DNA from: Streptococcus sp. 116-D4
GTDB taxonomy: Bacteria > Bacillota > Bacilli > Lactobacillales > Streptococcaceae
Direction: 5' to 3'
Assembly: GCF_009731465.1 (NCBI RefSeq)
Contig: NZ_AP021887.1
Coordinates: 1,172,001-1,236,000, forward strand
Length of the DNA: 64,000 nt
In this document: positions 39,206 to 47,698 of the stretch, one piece after another
Position numbering within the stretch: position 1 is the stretch's first letter
Layout of the letters: every line of letters begins with the position of its first letter
Made by a program: the position numbers and the translations under genes
Notes under the pieces: model-generated
Database searches by the model: none
Seen by the model: only the letters and a program-made list of their open reading frames with translations
Told to the model about the DNA's origin: nothing

Positions 39206-40777
39206 TTACTTACGTTTCTTCTTTGCTTTTTTCATTTTGTTTGCCATGCGTTTCATGGACTGTTTCATGGCAAATTCACCGATTTTACCTTTTAGTCCAC
39301 CACCAAACATCTGGTTCATATCTGGCATTCCTGCTCCTCCAAGAGCTGACAAGTCAGGCATACCACCTTGTCCCATCATTCCTTCAAGGGCAGACATATC
39401 CATTCCTCCCATATTTGGCATATTTTTAGGAAGGTTGTTTGGATTAATTCCCATCTGCTTCATCATCTTGTTCATATCTCCAGACATAACACCCTGCATG
39501 AGTTGTTTAGCCTGGTTAAAGTCCTTGATAAATTTATTAACTTCGACAAAGGTATTTCCAGAACCAGCAGCGATACGACGGCGACGGCTCGGATTTAACA
39601 AATCTGGATTTTCACGTTCTTCAGGTGTCATGGAAGACACAATGGCACGTTTGCGAGCAATCTGTCGCTCATCCACCTTCATGTTTTGAAGGGCTGGGTT
39701 GTTGGCCATACCTGGAATCATTTTGAGCAAGTCTTCCATTGGCCCCATGTTTTGCACCTGATCCAGCTGATCAATGAAATCATTGAAATCAAAGGTGTTT
39801 TCACGCATCTTCTCAGCCATTTCAAGGGCTTTTTGCTCATCGTATTCCTGAGAAGCTTTCTCAATCAAAGTGAGCATATCCCCCATGCCAAGGATACGGC
39901 TAGACATACGGTCTGGGTGGAAGGTCTCAATGTCCGTAATCTTTTCACCTGTACCAGTGAACTTGATTGGTTTTCCAGTAATGTGACGAACAGATAGAGC
40001 AGCACCACCACGAGTGTCCCCATCAATCTTGGTAAGGATAACCCCAGTTACTTCTAACTGAGCATTAAACTCACGCGCAACATTGGCCGCTTCTTGACCA
40101 ATCATGGCATCAACGACGAGCAGAATTTCGTTTGGTTGAGCGAGTGCTTTCACGTCACGAAGCTCATTCATCAGAAGCTCATCAATCTGCAAACGACCTG
40201 CCGTATCAATCAAGACATAGTCATTATGATTAGCTTGGGCTTGTTCCAAACCTTGACGAACAATCTCCACAGCTGGAACCTCTGTCCCAAGAGCGAAAAC
40301 CGGCACATCAATCTGTTGCCCCAAGGTTTTAAGCTGATCAATGGCAGCAGGACGGTAAATATCCGCCGCAATCATCAAAGGACGGGCATTTTCTTCTTTC
40401 TTTAGTTTATTGGCCAATTTACCAGCAAAGGTTGTTTTACCAGCCCCTTGCAAACCGACCATCATGATGATTGTAGGAATCTTAGGTGACTTGATAATCT
40501 CTGCCGTATCAGAACCCAAAACAGCTGTCAATTCCTCATCAACGATTTTAATAATCTGTTGCGCAGGATTAAGGGTATCAATAACTTCATGTCCGACTGC
40601 ACGTTCACGAACCTTCTTGATAAAGTCCTTTACAACAGGCAAAGCAACGTCGGCTTCAAGCAAGGCCAAGCGAATTTCTTTGGTTGCCTCTTGGACATCA
40701 GATTCAGAGATTTTTCCTTTTTTACGTAGATTTTTAAAGACGTTCTGTAAACGTTCTGTTAAACTTTCAAATGCCAT
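39206..40777 (-). CDS. ffh: Signal recognition particle protein Ffh
   Basis: 523 residues. An N-terminal helical bundle is followed by the GTPase domain with GLQGAGKTT at 108-116 and DTAGR near 190. A C-terminal methionine-rich M domain (about 330-470) binds the 4.5S RNA and signal peptides, and a Met/Gly-rich tail follows. It targets nascent membrane proteins to FtsY. It lies 11 bp after ylxM. Confidence 0.97.
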   Translation of the reverse strand: MAFESLTERLQNVFKNLRKKGKISESDVQEATKEIRLALLEADVALPVVKDFIKKVRERAVGHEVIDTLNPAQQIIKIVDEELTAVLGSDTAEIIKSPKIPTIIMMVGLQGAGKTTFAGKLANKLKKEENARPLMIAADIYRPAAIDQLKTLGQQIDVPVFALGTEVPAVEIVRQGLEQAQANHNDYVLIDTAGRLQIDELLMNELRDVKALAQPNEILLVVDAMIGQEAANVAREFNAQLEVTGVILTKIDGDTRGGAALSVRHITGKPIKFTGTGEKITDIETFHPDRMSSRILGMGDMLTLIEKASQEYDEQKALEMAEKMRENTFDFNDFIDQLDQVQNMGPMEDLLKMIPGMANNPALQNMKVDERQIARKRAIVSSMTPEERENPDLLNPSRRRRIAAGSGNTFVEVNKFIKDFNQAKQLMQGVMSGDMNKMMKQMGINPNNLPKNMPNMGGMDMSALEGMMGQGGMPDLSALGGAGMPDMNQMFGGGLKGKIGEFAMKQSMKRMANKMKKAKKKRK

Positions 40778-40788
40778 TTTTCTTCCTC

Positions 40789-41121
40789 TTATTCTCTATT
40801 ATCAATGCTTGTCAAAATTTCTATCTGCTCCTGCAGAAAAGTATCCTCTGGATAGCGCTCCAAAATCTGGTCAAAAATCTGACTGCGGACAATGTAGTCC
40901 GAGTACATGTGCAATTTCATCTCATAATCTTCCAGAATCTTTTCTGTCCGCTTGATATTATCATAGACAGCCTGACGACTGACACCAAACTCCTCGGCAA
41001 TCTCAGCGAGGCTGTAATCATCAGCGTAGTAGAGCTCTATATAATTCATTTGCTTATCTGTCAAAAGCGCCGCATAAAATTCAAAGAGCGCATTCATACG
41101 ATTGGTTTTTTCGATTTCCAT
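40789..41121 (-). CDS. ylxM: YlxM-family regulator of the SRP operon
   Basis: 110 residues, with the helix-turn-helix [24 protein letters not shown] (about 29-52, quoted in part: [19 protein letters not shown]). YlxM is a sigma-like HTH protein found with ffh; in streptococci it has been linked to the signal recognition particle. It forms an operon with ffh. Confidence 0.93.
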   Translation of the reverse strand: MEIEKTNRMNALFEFYAALLTDKQMNYIELYYADDYSLAEIAEEFGVSRQAVYDNIKRTEKILEDYEMKLHMYSDYIVRSQIFDQILERYPEDTFLQEQIEILTSIDNRE

Positions 41122-41211
41122 AACTTTTATTATACCAAAAAATAGCCTAATCTACCACACTAGGGAGCCAATCCAAGAAGATAGCTAGCTAAATTTGAAA
41201 AAGACAAGAGA

Positions 41212-41589
41212 CTAGCCCCAAGTAATTTCCAATTGATAGCTGGCAAAGGGATGTCCTTCTTGATTTTGTAGTTGATAATCTAGTTCAATCTTTTGCCCAT
41301 CAACTTGATAATGAGTCGTTTGGATGATAAACTCCTGCATGCCCATAGGTGTGGGAATATAGGCTAAACTATCACTATCCTTTAAAAAGCGCATAATGGT
41401 CTTGGGATTGGAAAATCGGCTCATCACCAGTTCTTTTCCATGAAATTTTATAACCACTTTTTCCTTTTCCTCATTAAAGAAAAGCAGGTAGCTATAATCT
41501 CCTTTTTCATGCACTTCTACATCATAAAGCTGGTCAATCACTTCCAACTGCTCATCAAACTGAATCGTATTTCTCATCCGAATCTTCAC
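41212..41589 (-). CDS. DUF1934 (YwiB-like) beta-barrel protein
   Basis: 125 residues, mostly alternating hydrophobic beta strands, ending YQLQNQEGHPFASYQLEITW, which fits the lipocalin-like DUF1934 family. The function is unknown. It stands alone, transcribed away from the HD gene. Confidence 0.8.
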   Translation of the reverse strand: MKIRMRNTIQFDEQLEVIDQLYDVEVHEKGDYSYLLFFNEEKEKVVIKFHGKELVMSRFSNPKTIMRFLKDSDSLAYIPTPMGMQEFIIQTTHYQVDGQKIELDYQLQNQEGHPFASYQLEITWG

Positions 41590-41660
41590 ATCAAGTCCTC
41601 TTTCTTGTCTCTTGTCCTACTATTTTACCAAAAAGAGCAGGATTTTGCTATAATGGTCAT

Positions 41661-42965
41661 ATGAACGAAAAAGTATTCCGTGACCCAGTTCACAACTACA
41701 TCCATGTTAATAATCAAATCATCTATGACTTGATCAATACAAAAGAATTTCAGCGTTTGCGTCGAATCAAGCAACTTGGGACTTCCAGTTATACCTTCCA
41801 CGGTGGCGAGCACAGCCGCTTCTCTCACTGCTTGGGGGTCTATGAGATTGCTCGTCGTATCACGGAGATTTTTGAAGAAAAATATCCTGAAGAATGGGAT
41901 CCTGCCGAGTCTCTCTTGACCATGACTGCTGCACTCCTTCATGACCTTGGACATGGTGCCTACTCCCATACTTTTGAACATCTCTTTGATACAGATCATG
42001 AAGCCATCACTCAGGAGATTATCCAAAGTCCTGAAACGGAGATTCACCAAGTCCTGCTACAAGTGGCGCCAGACTTTCCAAAAAAGGTTGCCAGTGTCAT
42101 AGAACATACCTACCCTAACAAGCAGGTCGTGCAACTCATTTCTAGTCAGATTGATGCAGACCGCATGGACTATCTCTTGCGTGACTCCTATTTTACAGGA
42201 GCATCCTATGGAGAATTTGACCTGACTCGCATCCTCCGAGTCATTCGTCCTGTCGCAAATGGTATCTCCTTTCAGCGCAATGGCATGCATGCTATCGAAG
42301 ACTACGTCCTCAGTCGCTACCAGATGTACATGCAGGTTTATTTCCACCCAGCAACACGCGCCATGGAAGTTCTCCTACAGAATCTCCTCAAGCGCGCTAA
42401 GGAACTCTATCCTGAAGACAAGGACTTCTTTGCACGAACTTCTCCACATCTCCTGCCTTTCTTTGGAAAAAATGTAACCTTATCTGACTATCTGGCTCTG
42501 GATGATGGTGTGATGAATACCTACTTCCAGCTCTGGATGACCAGTCCTGACAAGATTCTCGCAGACTTGTCGCAACGCTTTGTCAACCGCAAGGTCTTTA
42601 AATCCATTACCTTTTCACAAGAGGACCAAGATCAACTTGCTAGCATGAGAAAATTGGTTGAGGACATCGGCTTTGATCCCGACTACTATACTGCCATTCA
42701 TAAGAACTTTGACCTCCCTTATGATATCTATCGTCCCGAATCTGAAAATCCACGGACACAGATTGAGATTTTACAAAAAAATGGTCAACTAGCCGAACTC
42801 TCTAGCCTGTCTCCTATCGTCCAATCCCTTGCTGGCAGCCGCCACGGAGATAATCGCTTTTATTTTCCGAAAGAAATGTTGGATCAAAACAGCATCTTTG
42901 CTAGCATTACCCAGCAATTTTTACACTTGATTGAGAATGATCATTTTACCCCAAATAAGAAATAA
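41661..42965 (+). CDS. HD-domain phosphohydrolase (YwfO-like)
   Basis: 434 residues. The HD motif ALLHDLGHGAYSHTFEH has metal ligands H94 and D95; FHGGEHSRFSHCLGV precedes it and QIDADRMDYLLRDS follows. Related proteins in Gram-positive bacteria are dNTP or nucleotide phosphohydrolases. It lies 12 bp before the HAD gene and is likely co-transcribed with it. Confidence 0.88.
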   Translation: MNEKVFRDPVHNYIHVNNQIIYDLINTKEFQRLRRIKQLGTSSYTFHGGEHSRFSHCLGVYEIARRITEIFEEKYPEEWDPAESLLTMTAALLHDLGHGAYSHTFEHLFDTDHEAITQEIIQSPETEIHQVLLQVAPDFPKKVASVIEHTYPNKQVVQLISSQIDADRMDYLLRDSYFTGASYGEFDLTRILRVIRPVANGISFQRNGMHAIEDYVLSRYQMYMQVYFHPATRAMEVLLQNLLKRAKELYPEDKDFFARTSPHLLPFFGKNVTLSDYLALDDGVMNTYFQLWMTSPDKILADLSQRFVNRKVFKSITFSQEDQDQLASMRKLVEDIGFDPDYYTAIHKNFDLPYDIYRPESENPRTQIEILQKNGQLAELSSLSPIVQSLAGSRHGDNRFYFPKEMLDQNSIFASITQQFLHLIENDHFTPNKK

Positions 42966-42977
42966 TAGAGGAAATTT

Positions 42978-43784
42978 ATGAGTATTAAACTAATCGCCGT
43001 CGATATTGACGGAACCCTAGTCAACAGCCAAAAGGAAATCACTTCTGAAGTCTTTTCTGCTATCCAAGATGCCAAAGAAGCTGGTGTCAAAGTCGTGATT
43101 GCAACAGGCCGCCCTATCGCAGGTGTTGCCAAACTTCTGGACGACTTGCAGTTGAGAGACGAGGGTGACTATGTTGTGACCTTTAATGGTGCCCTTGTCC
43201 AAGAAACTGCTACAGGCCATGAGATTATCAGCGAATCCTTGACCTATGAGGATTATCTGGATATGGAATTCCTCAGCCGCAAGCTCGGTGTCCACATGCA
43301 CGCTATTACAAAGGACGGCATCTACACAGCTAATCGCAATATCGGAAAATACACAGTGCACGAATCAACCCTCGTCAGCATGCCTATCTTCTACCGCACA
43401 CCTGAAGAAATGGCGGGCAAGGAAATTGTCAAGTGTATGTTCATCGATGAACCAGAAATTCTCGATGCTGCCATTGAAAAGATACCAGCCGAATTTTACG
43501 AGCGCTACTCTATCAACAAATCCGCTCCTTTCTACCTCGAACTCCTTAAAAAGAATGTAGATAAGGGTTCAGCTATTACCCACCTAGCTGAAAAACTCGG
43601 ATTGACCAAAGATGAAACCATGGCTATCGGTGACGAAGAAAATGACCGTGCCATGCTGGAAGTCGTTGGCAACCCAGTCGTCATGGAAAATGGAAATCCA
43701 GAAATCAAAAAAATCGCCAAATACATCACTAAATCTAATGATAAATCTGGCGTTGCCCATGCCATCCGTACATGGGTACTGTAA
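42978..43784 (+). CDS. Cof-type HAD phosphatase
   Basis: 268 residues. The HAD nucleophile motif VDIDGTL has D9 and D11, and GDEENDRAM near residue 212 is the fourth motif. The type IIB cap lies between them. Members dephosphorylate sugar phosphates or flavin precursors; the substrate is not predictable. Confidence 0.93.
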   Translation: MSIKLIAVDIDGTLVNSQKEITSEVFSAIQDAKEAGVKVVIATGRPIAGVAKLLDDLQLRDEGDYVVTFNGALVQETATGHEIISESLTYEDYLDMEFLSRKLGVHMHAITKDGIYTANRNIGKYTVHESTLVSMPIFYRTPEEMAGKEIVKCMFIDEPEILDAAIEKIPAEFYERYSINKSAPFYLELLKKNVDKGSAITHLAEKLGLTKDETMAIGDEENDRAMLEVVGNPVVMENGNPEIKKIAKYITKSNDKSGVAHAIRTWVL

Positions 43785-43830
43785 AATAATTTGAATATAG
43801 AAAAAGCACTCCATAAGTTAGAGATAATGT

Positions 43831-43877
43831 ACTGCCCCCAAAAGTTAGACAGAAAAAATCTTACTTTTGGGGGCAGT
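43831..43877. repeat. 15-bp inverted repeat, insertion-sequence-end-like
   Basis: ACTGCCCCCAAAAGT (43831-43845) and ACTTTTGGGGGCAGT (43863-43877), perfect over 15 bp with a 17-base loop. The outer bases TGTACTGCCCCCAAAAGTTA resemble IS3-type ends, so it may be a remnant or a terminator for the HAD gene. It marks the start of the AT-rich island. Confidence 0.6.
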
Positions 43878-44018
43878 TTAATATTCAGTATTTTTGGTTT
43901 CTAGTTCTATCCCCTCAATAATTATTAAATCTGAATTAGGTAGTACATTATGTAAAACCTTTTTCAATTTTTTATTTTACTACGAATTAATATTATTTTT
44001 CAAGTGATAATTGATCCA

Positions 44019-45233
44019 CTAATCTTCCTTTATAAATGTTGCAGTTCTTTTCTTAGTTAGCTTTTTTTCATAACTCTTTATAAGAATAACCAATAAACTA
44101 CTTAGTAATCCCAAAATAACTAGACTTAATCTCGGGTTTAAAAGCCAATTAAAATAAGCGGCCAATATCCCTCCAAAAGGAGCAAAAATGGTAGCTATTA
44201 CAAAAGAACTCGAAAGTATCTTTCCGATATTATACACAGTACTTTCTTGCTGCTGTATTGTTGTAATCGAAACAGAAGCTATTGTAATTAATCCGCTCAA
44301 AATTGAATAACAAATTCCAAAAAATATCCAATTTTCTACTATTCCACTCGCCATAATGACAAGTGGGATGGTTGCCATTGATATATTCATCAATATAAAA
44401 GCATCCTTCTTATTCAAAAAAGTAGAAAGAAAGGTTACTGCTATCAAACTTCCAAATCCAGCAATTGAGTAAACAATCCCAACAAGACTATTTGATAATT
44501 TTAATTGATCCTGTAAATAATAAATAATCGTTGCATTGAATCCTAGCATAGCGATATTCACAACAATAGTAAAGAGTAAAGAAATCCTCAACTTAATATT
44601 TGTAAAGTTCTCTTTAAAACCTACAAAAATTTCTTTTATATCATCATTACCATTCTCCTTGTGTTCTTGATCTGGAATATATGAAATTAGTATTGAAAGA
44701 AATAATAACAAGAAAGAAGCACTATTAATAAAAAAAATGCTATTAATATTAAACTTTAACATTAGTACCCCTGCTATAGCTGGAGAAATTAATTTTGAAA
44801 TAGTTCGGACACCTTGAAACTGAGAATTATATTTTTGCAATTCTTCCTTCTCAAATAAGGCAGGAGTAATGACTGAGAATCCTGTTTGAAAAAGTGTCGA
44901 AAATAAAGGTATCAAAAATGCAATAACATAGTAAAAAAATATAGAAACTGAATATTTAGATAATATCGGTATTACACTACATAATAATGCCGGTATTAAT
45001 GTAGACCATAATAGTATTTTTTTCTTATTGAAATTATCTAATAAGTAACCCATAACAAATCCCAAGAAGAATTGAGGTAGCAATTCAATAATCACCATTC
45101 CTCCCATTGCAAAAGACGAATGAAATTCTTGGTAAATTAAGATTGGAAAAGCAATTTTCTGAAATCTATCTCCAATATTTGATATAAATTCACCAAAAGT
45201 TATTGTATAAAACGTTTTCTTGTTAATATCCAA
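44019..45233 (-). CDS. Major facilitator superfamily exporter
   Basis: 404 residues from a TTG start at 45233, with AAGAAGG upstream. There are 12 hydrophobic segments, and GYLLDNFNKKKILLWS between helices 2 and 3 is the MFS loop. It resembles macrolide/bacteriocin-type efflux carriers of Gram-positive bacteria. It overlaps the 70-codon gene by 11 bp, so translation is probably coupled. It may export a product controlled by the Rgg system. Confidence 0.85.
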   Translation of the reverse strand: MDINKKTFYTITFGEFISNIGDRFQKIAFPILIYQEFHSSFAMGGMVIIELLPQFFLGFVMGYLLDNFNKKKILLWSTLIPALLCSVIPILSKYSVSIFFYYVIAFLIPLFSTLFQTGFSVITPALFEKEELQKYNSQFQGVRTISKLISPAIAGVLMLKFNINSIFFINSASFLLLFLSILISYIPDQEHKENGNDDIKEIFVGFKENFTNIKLRISLLFTIVVNIAMLGFNATIIYYLQDQLKLSNSLVGIVYSIAGFGSLIAVTFLSTFLNKKDAFILMNISMATIPLVIMASGIVENWIFFGICYSILSGLITIASVSITTIQQQESTVYNIGKILSSSFVIATIFAPFGGILAAYFNWLLNPRLSLVILGLLSSLLVILIKSYEKKLTKKRTATFIKED

Positions 45234-45435
45234 AATGTCCCTTCTTTCTAGTTAAACCACGATGAATATCACTTTTTATTAAATCGGTAAGACTTATTCC
45301 AAACCTCTTTGCAAGAGTTGGTACCGCACTATTTTCACTTAAACCATACATAGTTACTAACTCAATGAAATATACATCCTCGCCAGATACTCTAAAATCA
45401 AGATAACAAGTACCATCTATTTCATAATAATCCAA
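45223..45435 (-). CDS. Small protein of unknown function downstream of shp
   Basis: 70 codons from a TTG at 45435; there is no in-frame ATG before Met-29 and no clear ribosome-binding site. The product has three strand-like segments (TCYLDFRVSGEDVYFIEL) and then a helix (NSAVPTLAKRFGISLTDLI). The shape recalls RiPP recognition elements, but that is a guess. It may be real with a weak start, or the truncated end of a longer gene. It overlaps the MFS gene, which supports its being translated. Confidence 0.5.
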   Translation of the reverse strand: MDYYEIDGTCYLDFRVSGEDVYFIELVTMYGLSENSAVPTLAKRFGISLTDLIKSDIHRGLTRKKGHFGY

Positions 45436-45438
45436 AAT

Positions 45439-45479
45439 AAGTGTTTAGTTATAACTAAACACTTACCTGTACAGGTAAG
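45439..45479. promoter_or_regulatory. Two overlapping perfect palindromes between shp and the small gene
   Basis: A 26-bp perfect palindrome with half AAGTGTTTAGTTA (45439-45464) shares three bases with an 18-bp perfect palindrome CTTACCTGTACAGGTAAG (45462-45479). They lie between the shp stop and the 70-codon gene. On the minus strand ATTTT follows, so a terminator or a protein-binding site are both possible. Confidence 0.7.
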
Positions 45480-45481
45480 AT

Positions 45482-45553
45482 TCAACCTCCGACTATAATG
45501 ATAATATCCATAATCAATAACAATATTCATGTAAATTTTAAAAGTTTTTTCAT
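45482..45553 (-). pseudogene. shp: SHP pheromone gene, interrupted by an in-frame TGA
   Basis: An ATG with an excellent ribosome-binding site (AAAGGGAGG, 6 nt upstream) reads MKKLLKFT, then TGA at 45529-45527, then ILLLIMDIIIIVGG and a stop. The C terminus DIIIIVGG is the mature pheromone of Rgg2/3-type and Rgg939-type systems. The 24-codon length, basic start and divergent rgg gene all match. The TGA would abolish the peptide unless it is read through or is a sequence error. Confidence 0.85.
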
Positions 45554-45572
45554 ACTGAACCTCCCTTTATTT

Positions 45573-45595
45573 TTTATTTATTGTATAATAAATAA
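45573..45595. promoter_or_regulatory. Shared rgg/shp promoter region
   Basis: TATAAT at 45584-45589 on the plus strand serves rgg. A 9-bp perfect inverted repeat TTATTTATT/AATAAATAA surrounds it, and the minus-strand -10-like TATTATAC overlaps, so both divergent genes start here. Confidence 0.6.
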
Positions 45596-45621
45596 AAAAC
45601 CTTTGAAATTTTGTTGGGAAA

Positions 45622-46479
45622 ATGGGAAATATGAAATCAAAACTTGGTATAACACTCAGAAAAATTCGAAAAGGAAAGCAAATCAGTTTATGTTCAATTG
45701 CTGATAGTAATTTATCTAAATCTCAAATCTCTAGATTTGAACGGGGAGAATCAGAAATATCTTGTATTCGACTAATCAATATTTTAGATAAATTACATAT
45801 AACTTTGGATGAATTTATTATTCTTCATGACAATAATTCTACTAGAACTGGATCATTCGCTATCTTGGTGCAATATATTCGAAAACACTACTCCACAAAA
45901 AATTTTGATAGTATTATTGAATTACTATCAAACTCTTCAAGTTATAACTTGGGTCCTTATGAAAAGACAATGGTAAAATCGATTCTCTATACAACAAATA
46001 AAAATTTTCTCCCCTCGGACAAGGAGTTATTACAGCTAACAGATTATCTTTTTAAAGTTGAAAACTGGGGTTACTATGAAATTATCCTATTAGGTAACTG
46101 TGTAAGAACAATTAAATATAACTCCTACTTCCTATTAACTATAGAAATGTTAAAAAATTATATCTATTCAACATTAAATAAGACAAATAAACGGCTTGTT
46201 ACACAATTGGCAATCAATTGCCTAATTGTTAGTATTGATAAAGAAGAATTTCAAAATTGTAGTTTTCTAATCAAAGAAATAAAAAAATTACTAAATAATG
46301 AATTAAACTATTATGAACAAACCGTCTTCTTATATACATGTGGATACTTTGAATTTAAGTGCAATCCTGCGAACGGAATCGAAAAGATGAAACAAGCACT
46401 TCAGGTATTTGAAATTCTAGGAGAACATAATATAAAAGCACAGTACCAAGAGCACTATGACAAATATATTAATCAATAG
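45622..46479 (+). CDS. rgg: Rgg-family transcriptional regulator
   Basis: 285 residues (282 if it starts at the second ATG, 45631). An N-terminal helix-turn-helix ([19 protein letters not shown]) is followed by a helical repeat domain with the Rgg pattern. Rgg proteins bind internalised SHP peptides and switch nearby genes. It is divergent from shp and the shp-MFS gene set. It is very AT-rich compared with the core genes. Confidence 0.9.
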   Translation: MGNMKSKLGITLRKIRKGKQISLCSIADSNLSKSQISRFERGESEISCIRLINILDKLHITLDEFIILHDNNSTRTGSFAILVQYIRKHYSTKNFDSIIELLSNSSSYNLGPYEKTMVKSILYTTNKNFLPSDKELLQLTDYLFKVENWGYYEIILLGNCVRTIKYNSYFLLTIEMLKNYIYSTLNKTNKRLVTQLAINCLIVSIDKEEFQNCSFLIKEIKKLLNNELNYYEQTVFLYTCGYFEFKCNPANGIEKMKQALQVFEILGEHNIKAQYQEHYDKYINQ

Positions 46480-46522
46480 CATAAAGATAGTTAATCTTTA
46501 ACCACCATAGGATTAGTTCTTG

Positions 46523-46780
46523 TTATTCCAATAGTATTTCTATACTAAATTTTTTATCAAAATCCTTATCATTCAGTACTTTTACAAACATTTCTAAATT
46601 TTTTATTAAGCTCTCATACTCATAAAGATAATGATCTAGCTCCTCTTGAAACGCTCTTATTTCTTCGCTTACTTGTTCTACTGTAATTGATTCTGGCAAA
46701 TTTAATTTTGAAAAGTCATATCTTGCAAGCTTTCGACTGCTCACATCCTCACTTTTTAAATTGATAAGCACTTCCGCCAT
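46523..46780 (-). CDS. Small acidic hypothetical protein
   Basis: 85 residues, soluble, predicted almost fully helical with a heptad-like stretch (SEEIRAFQEELDHYLYEYES). No family is recognised. The ribosome-binding site is weak. It begins just beside the scrap of MFS gene at 46784 and follows the CYTH gene on the same strand. Confidence 0.5.
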   Translation of the reverse strand: MAEVLINLKSEDVSSRKLARYDFSKLNLPESITVEQVSEEIRAFQEELDHYLYEYESLIKNLEMFVKVLNDKDFDKKFSIEILLE

Positions 46781-46783
46781 CTT

Positions 46784-46911
46784 ATTGATATATTCATTAA
46801 AATTAAGGCATCCTTCTTATTCAAAAAGTAGAAAGAAAGGTTACTGCTATCAAACTTCCAAATCCAGTAATTGAGTAAACAATCCCAACAAGACTATTTG
46901 ATAATTTCAAT
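46784..46911 (-). pseudogene. Fragment of the MFS exporter gene
   Basis: About 125 bp match the MFS gene at about 44384-44515, with one base missing in an A run and a few substitutions; most of GCATCCTTCTTATTCAAAAA and the bases around it are identical. It is out of frame and has neither start nor end, so it is a duplicated remnant. Confidence 0.85.
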
Positions 46912-47464
46912 TACGTCCATTTTTTTCTCTCATTAATTGGACATAGCCCTTTGTTTCGATTTTTGAATTTAAAAACGAGAACTCTCTGCACATTTTCTCA
47001 TAGAAATTATTATAATCTTCTTTTGAAAAATCTCCTAAAATCTCTATTTCAAGATAAAATCCAAGACCATCAATCTTATCTAGATTAATCGTTTTATTTT
47101 CTAATGCGTCATGATAAGTCTTTCTATATTTACTTATTGTGAAAATATTTGAAAAACCATCTTGCAAGATATTTCTTACAAATTCTAATTTTTCAGATTC
47201 TAACTCTATTTCACTTTCACTCCACATTCCTTGTTTTATCGTATCTTTTCTTGTGAAAATACTTGCTCTATTATCATCTTCTTGACGAATTCTGTAGATA
47301 AAGCTACCTACCTCATCATTTTCAAATTCTCTTCCTTTTATTTTAAAATATTCATCAACTTGCTTATTTTCACTCTTAAATTTATAAGATTTTTCTAAAT
47401 ATGAAATAGCATTATTATAATCTCTCTCATCGTTGAGTTCAAATCTAACTTCTAATTCATTCAT
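46907..47464 (-). CDS. CYTH-domain protein
   Basis: 185 residues. The N terminus NELEVRFEL has the ExExR/K signature of CYTH (adenylate cyclase CyaB / thiamine triphosphatase) tunnel folds. YRIRQED, ESEIELES and the late LEIEILG segments follow in the right order. The catalytic substrate is unknown: triphosphates are usual. A consensus promoter lies upstream. Confidence 0.75.
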   Translation of the reverse strand: MNELEVRFELNDERDYNNAISYLEKSYKFKSENKQVDEYFKIKGREFENDEVGSFIYRIRQEDDNRASIFTRKDTIKQGMWSESEIELESEKLEFVRNILQDGFSNIFTISKYRKTYHDALENKTINLDKIDGLGFYLEIEILGDFSKEDYNNFYEKMCREFSFLNSKIETKGYVQLMREKNGRN

Positions 47465-47575
47465 TAAGTTTACCTCTCAATTCTTCAAAGGCTGAAGTCT
47501 TTTTACATTAACTCAGTCTATAGTAAGTTTCTGTAGATGTTTTATGGACAAAAAGCCTAATATTTTCTTGCACTC

Positions 47576-47604
47576 ATTTTAGCACTTCAATATAATACTG
47601 TCAA
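47576..47604 (-). promoter_or_regulatory. Promoter of the CYTH gene
   Basis: TTGACA (47599-47604), 17-bp spacer, TAAAAT (47576-47581) on the minus strand, about 110 nt before the CYTH ATG. Confidence 0.82.
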
Positions 47605-47671
47605 GGATTTTGATAATATTTTTTTATTTATTTTCATTAAATACATATTTGTATTATTTTGGATTGAAAAA

Positions 47672-47693
47672 ACGATGCTTACTTGAACATCGT
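47672..47693 (-). terminator. Terminator of the TprA-like regulator gene
   Basis: ACGATG/CATCGT stem, 10-base loop, then TTTTTT on the minus strand, starting a few bases past the stop. Confidence 0.78.
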
Positions 47694-47698
47694 CTTTA

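Noticed and set aside
39153..39689. A 178-codon plus-strand frame rich in Pro, Ile and Phe
   Set aside because: It mirrors the methionine/glycine-rich tail of ffh on the other strand.
45435..45529. A 36-codon frame MNIVIDYGYYHYSRRLNLTC and onward, starting inside shp
   Set aside because: It is frameshifted against the SHP frame, runs through both palindromes and has no own ribosome-binding site; the SHP frame explains the signal better.
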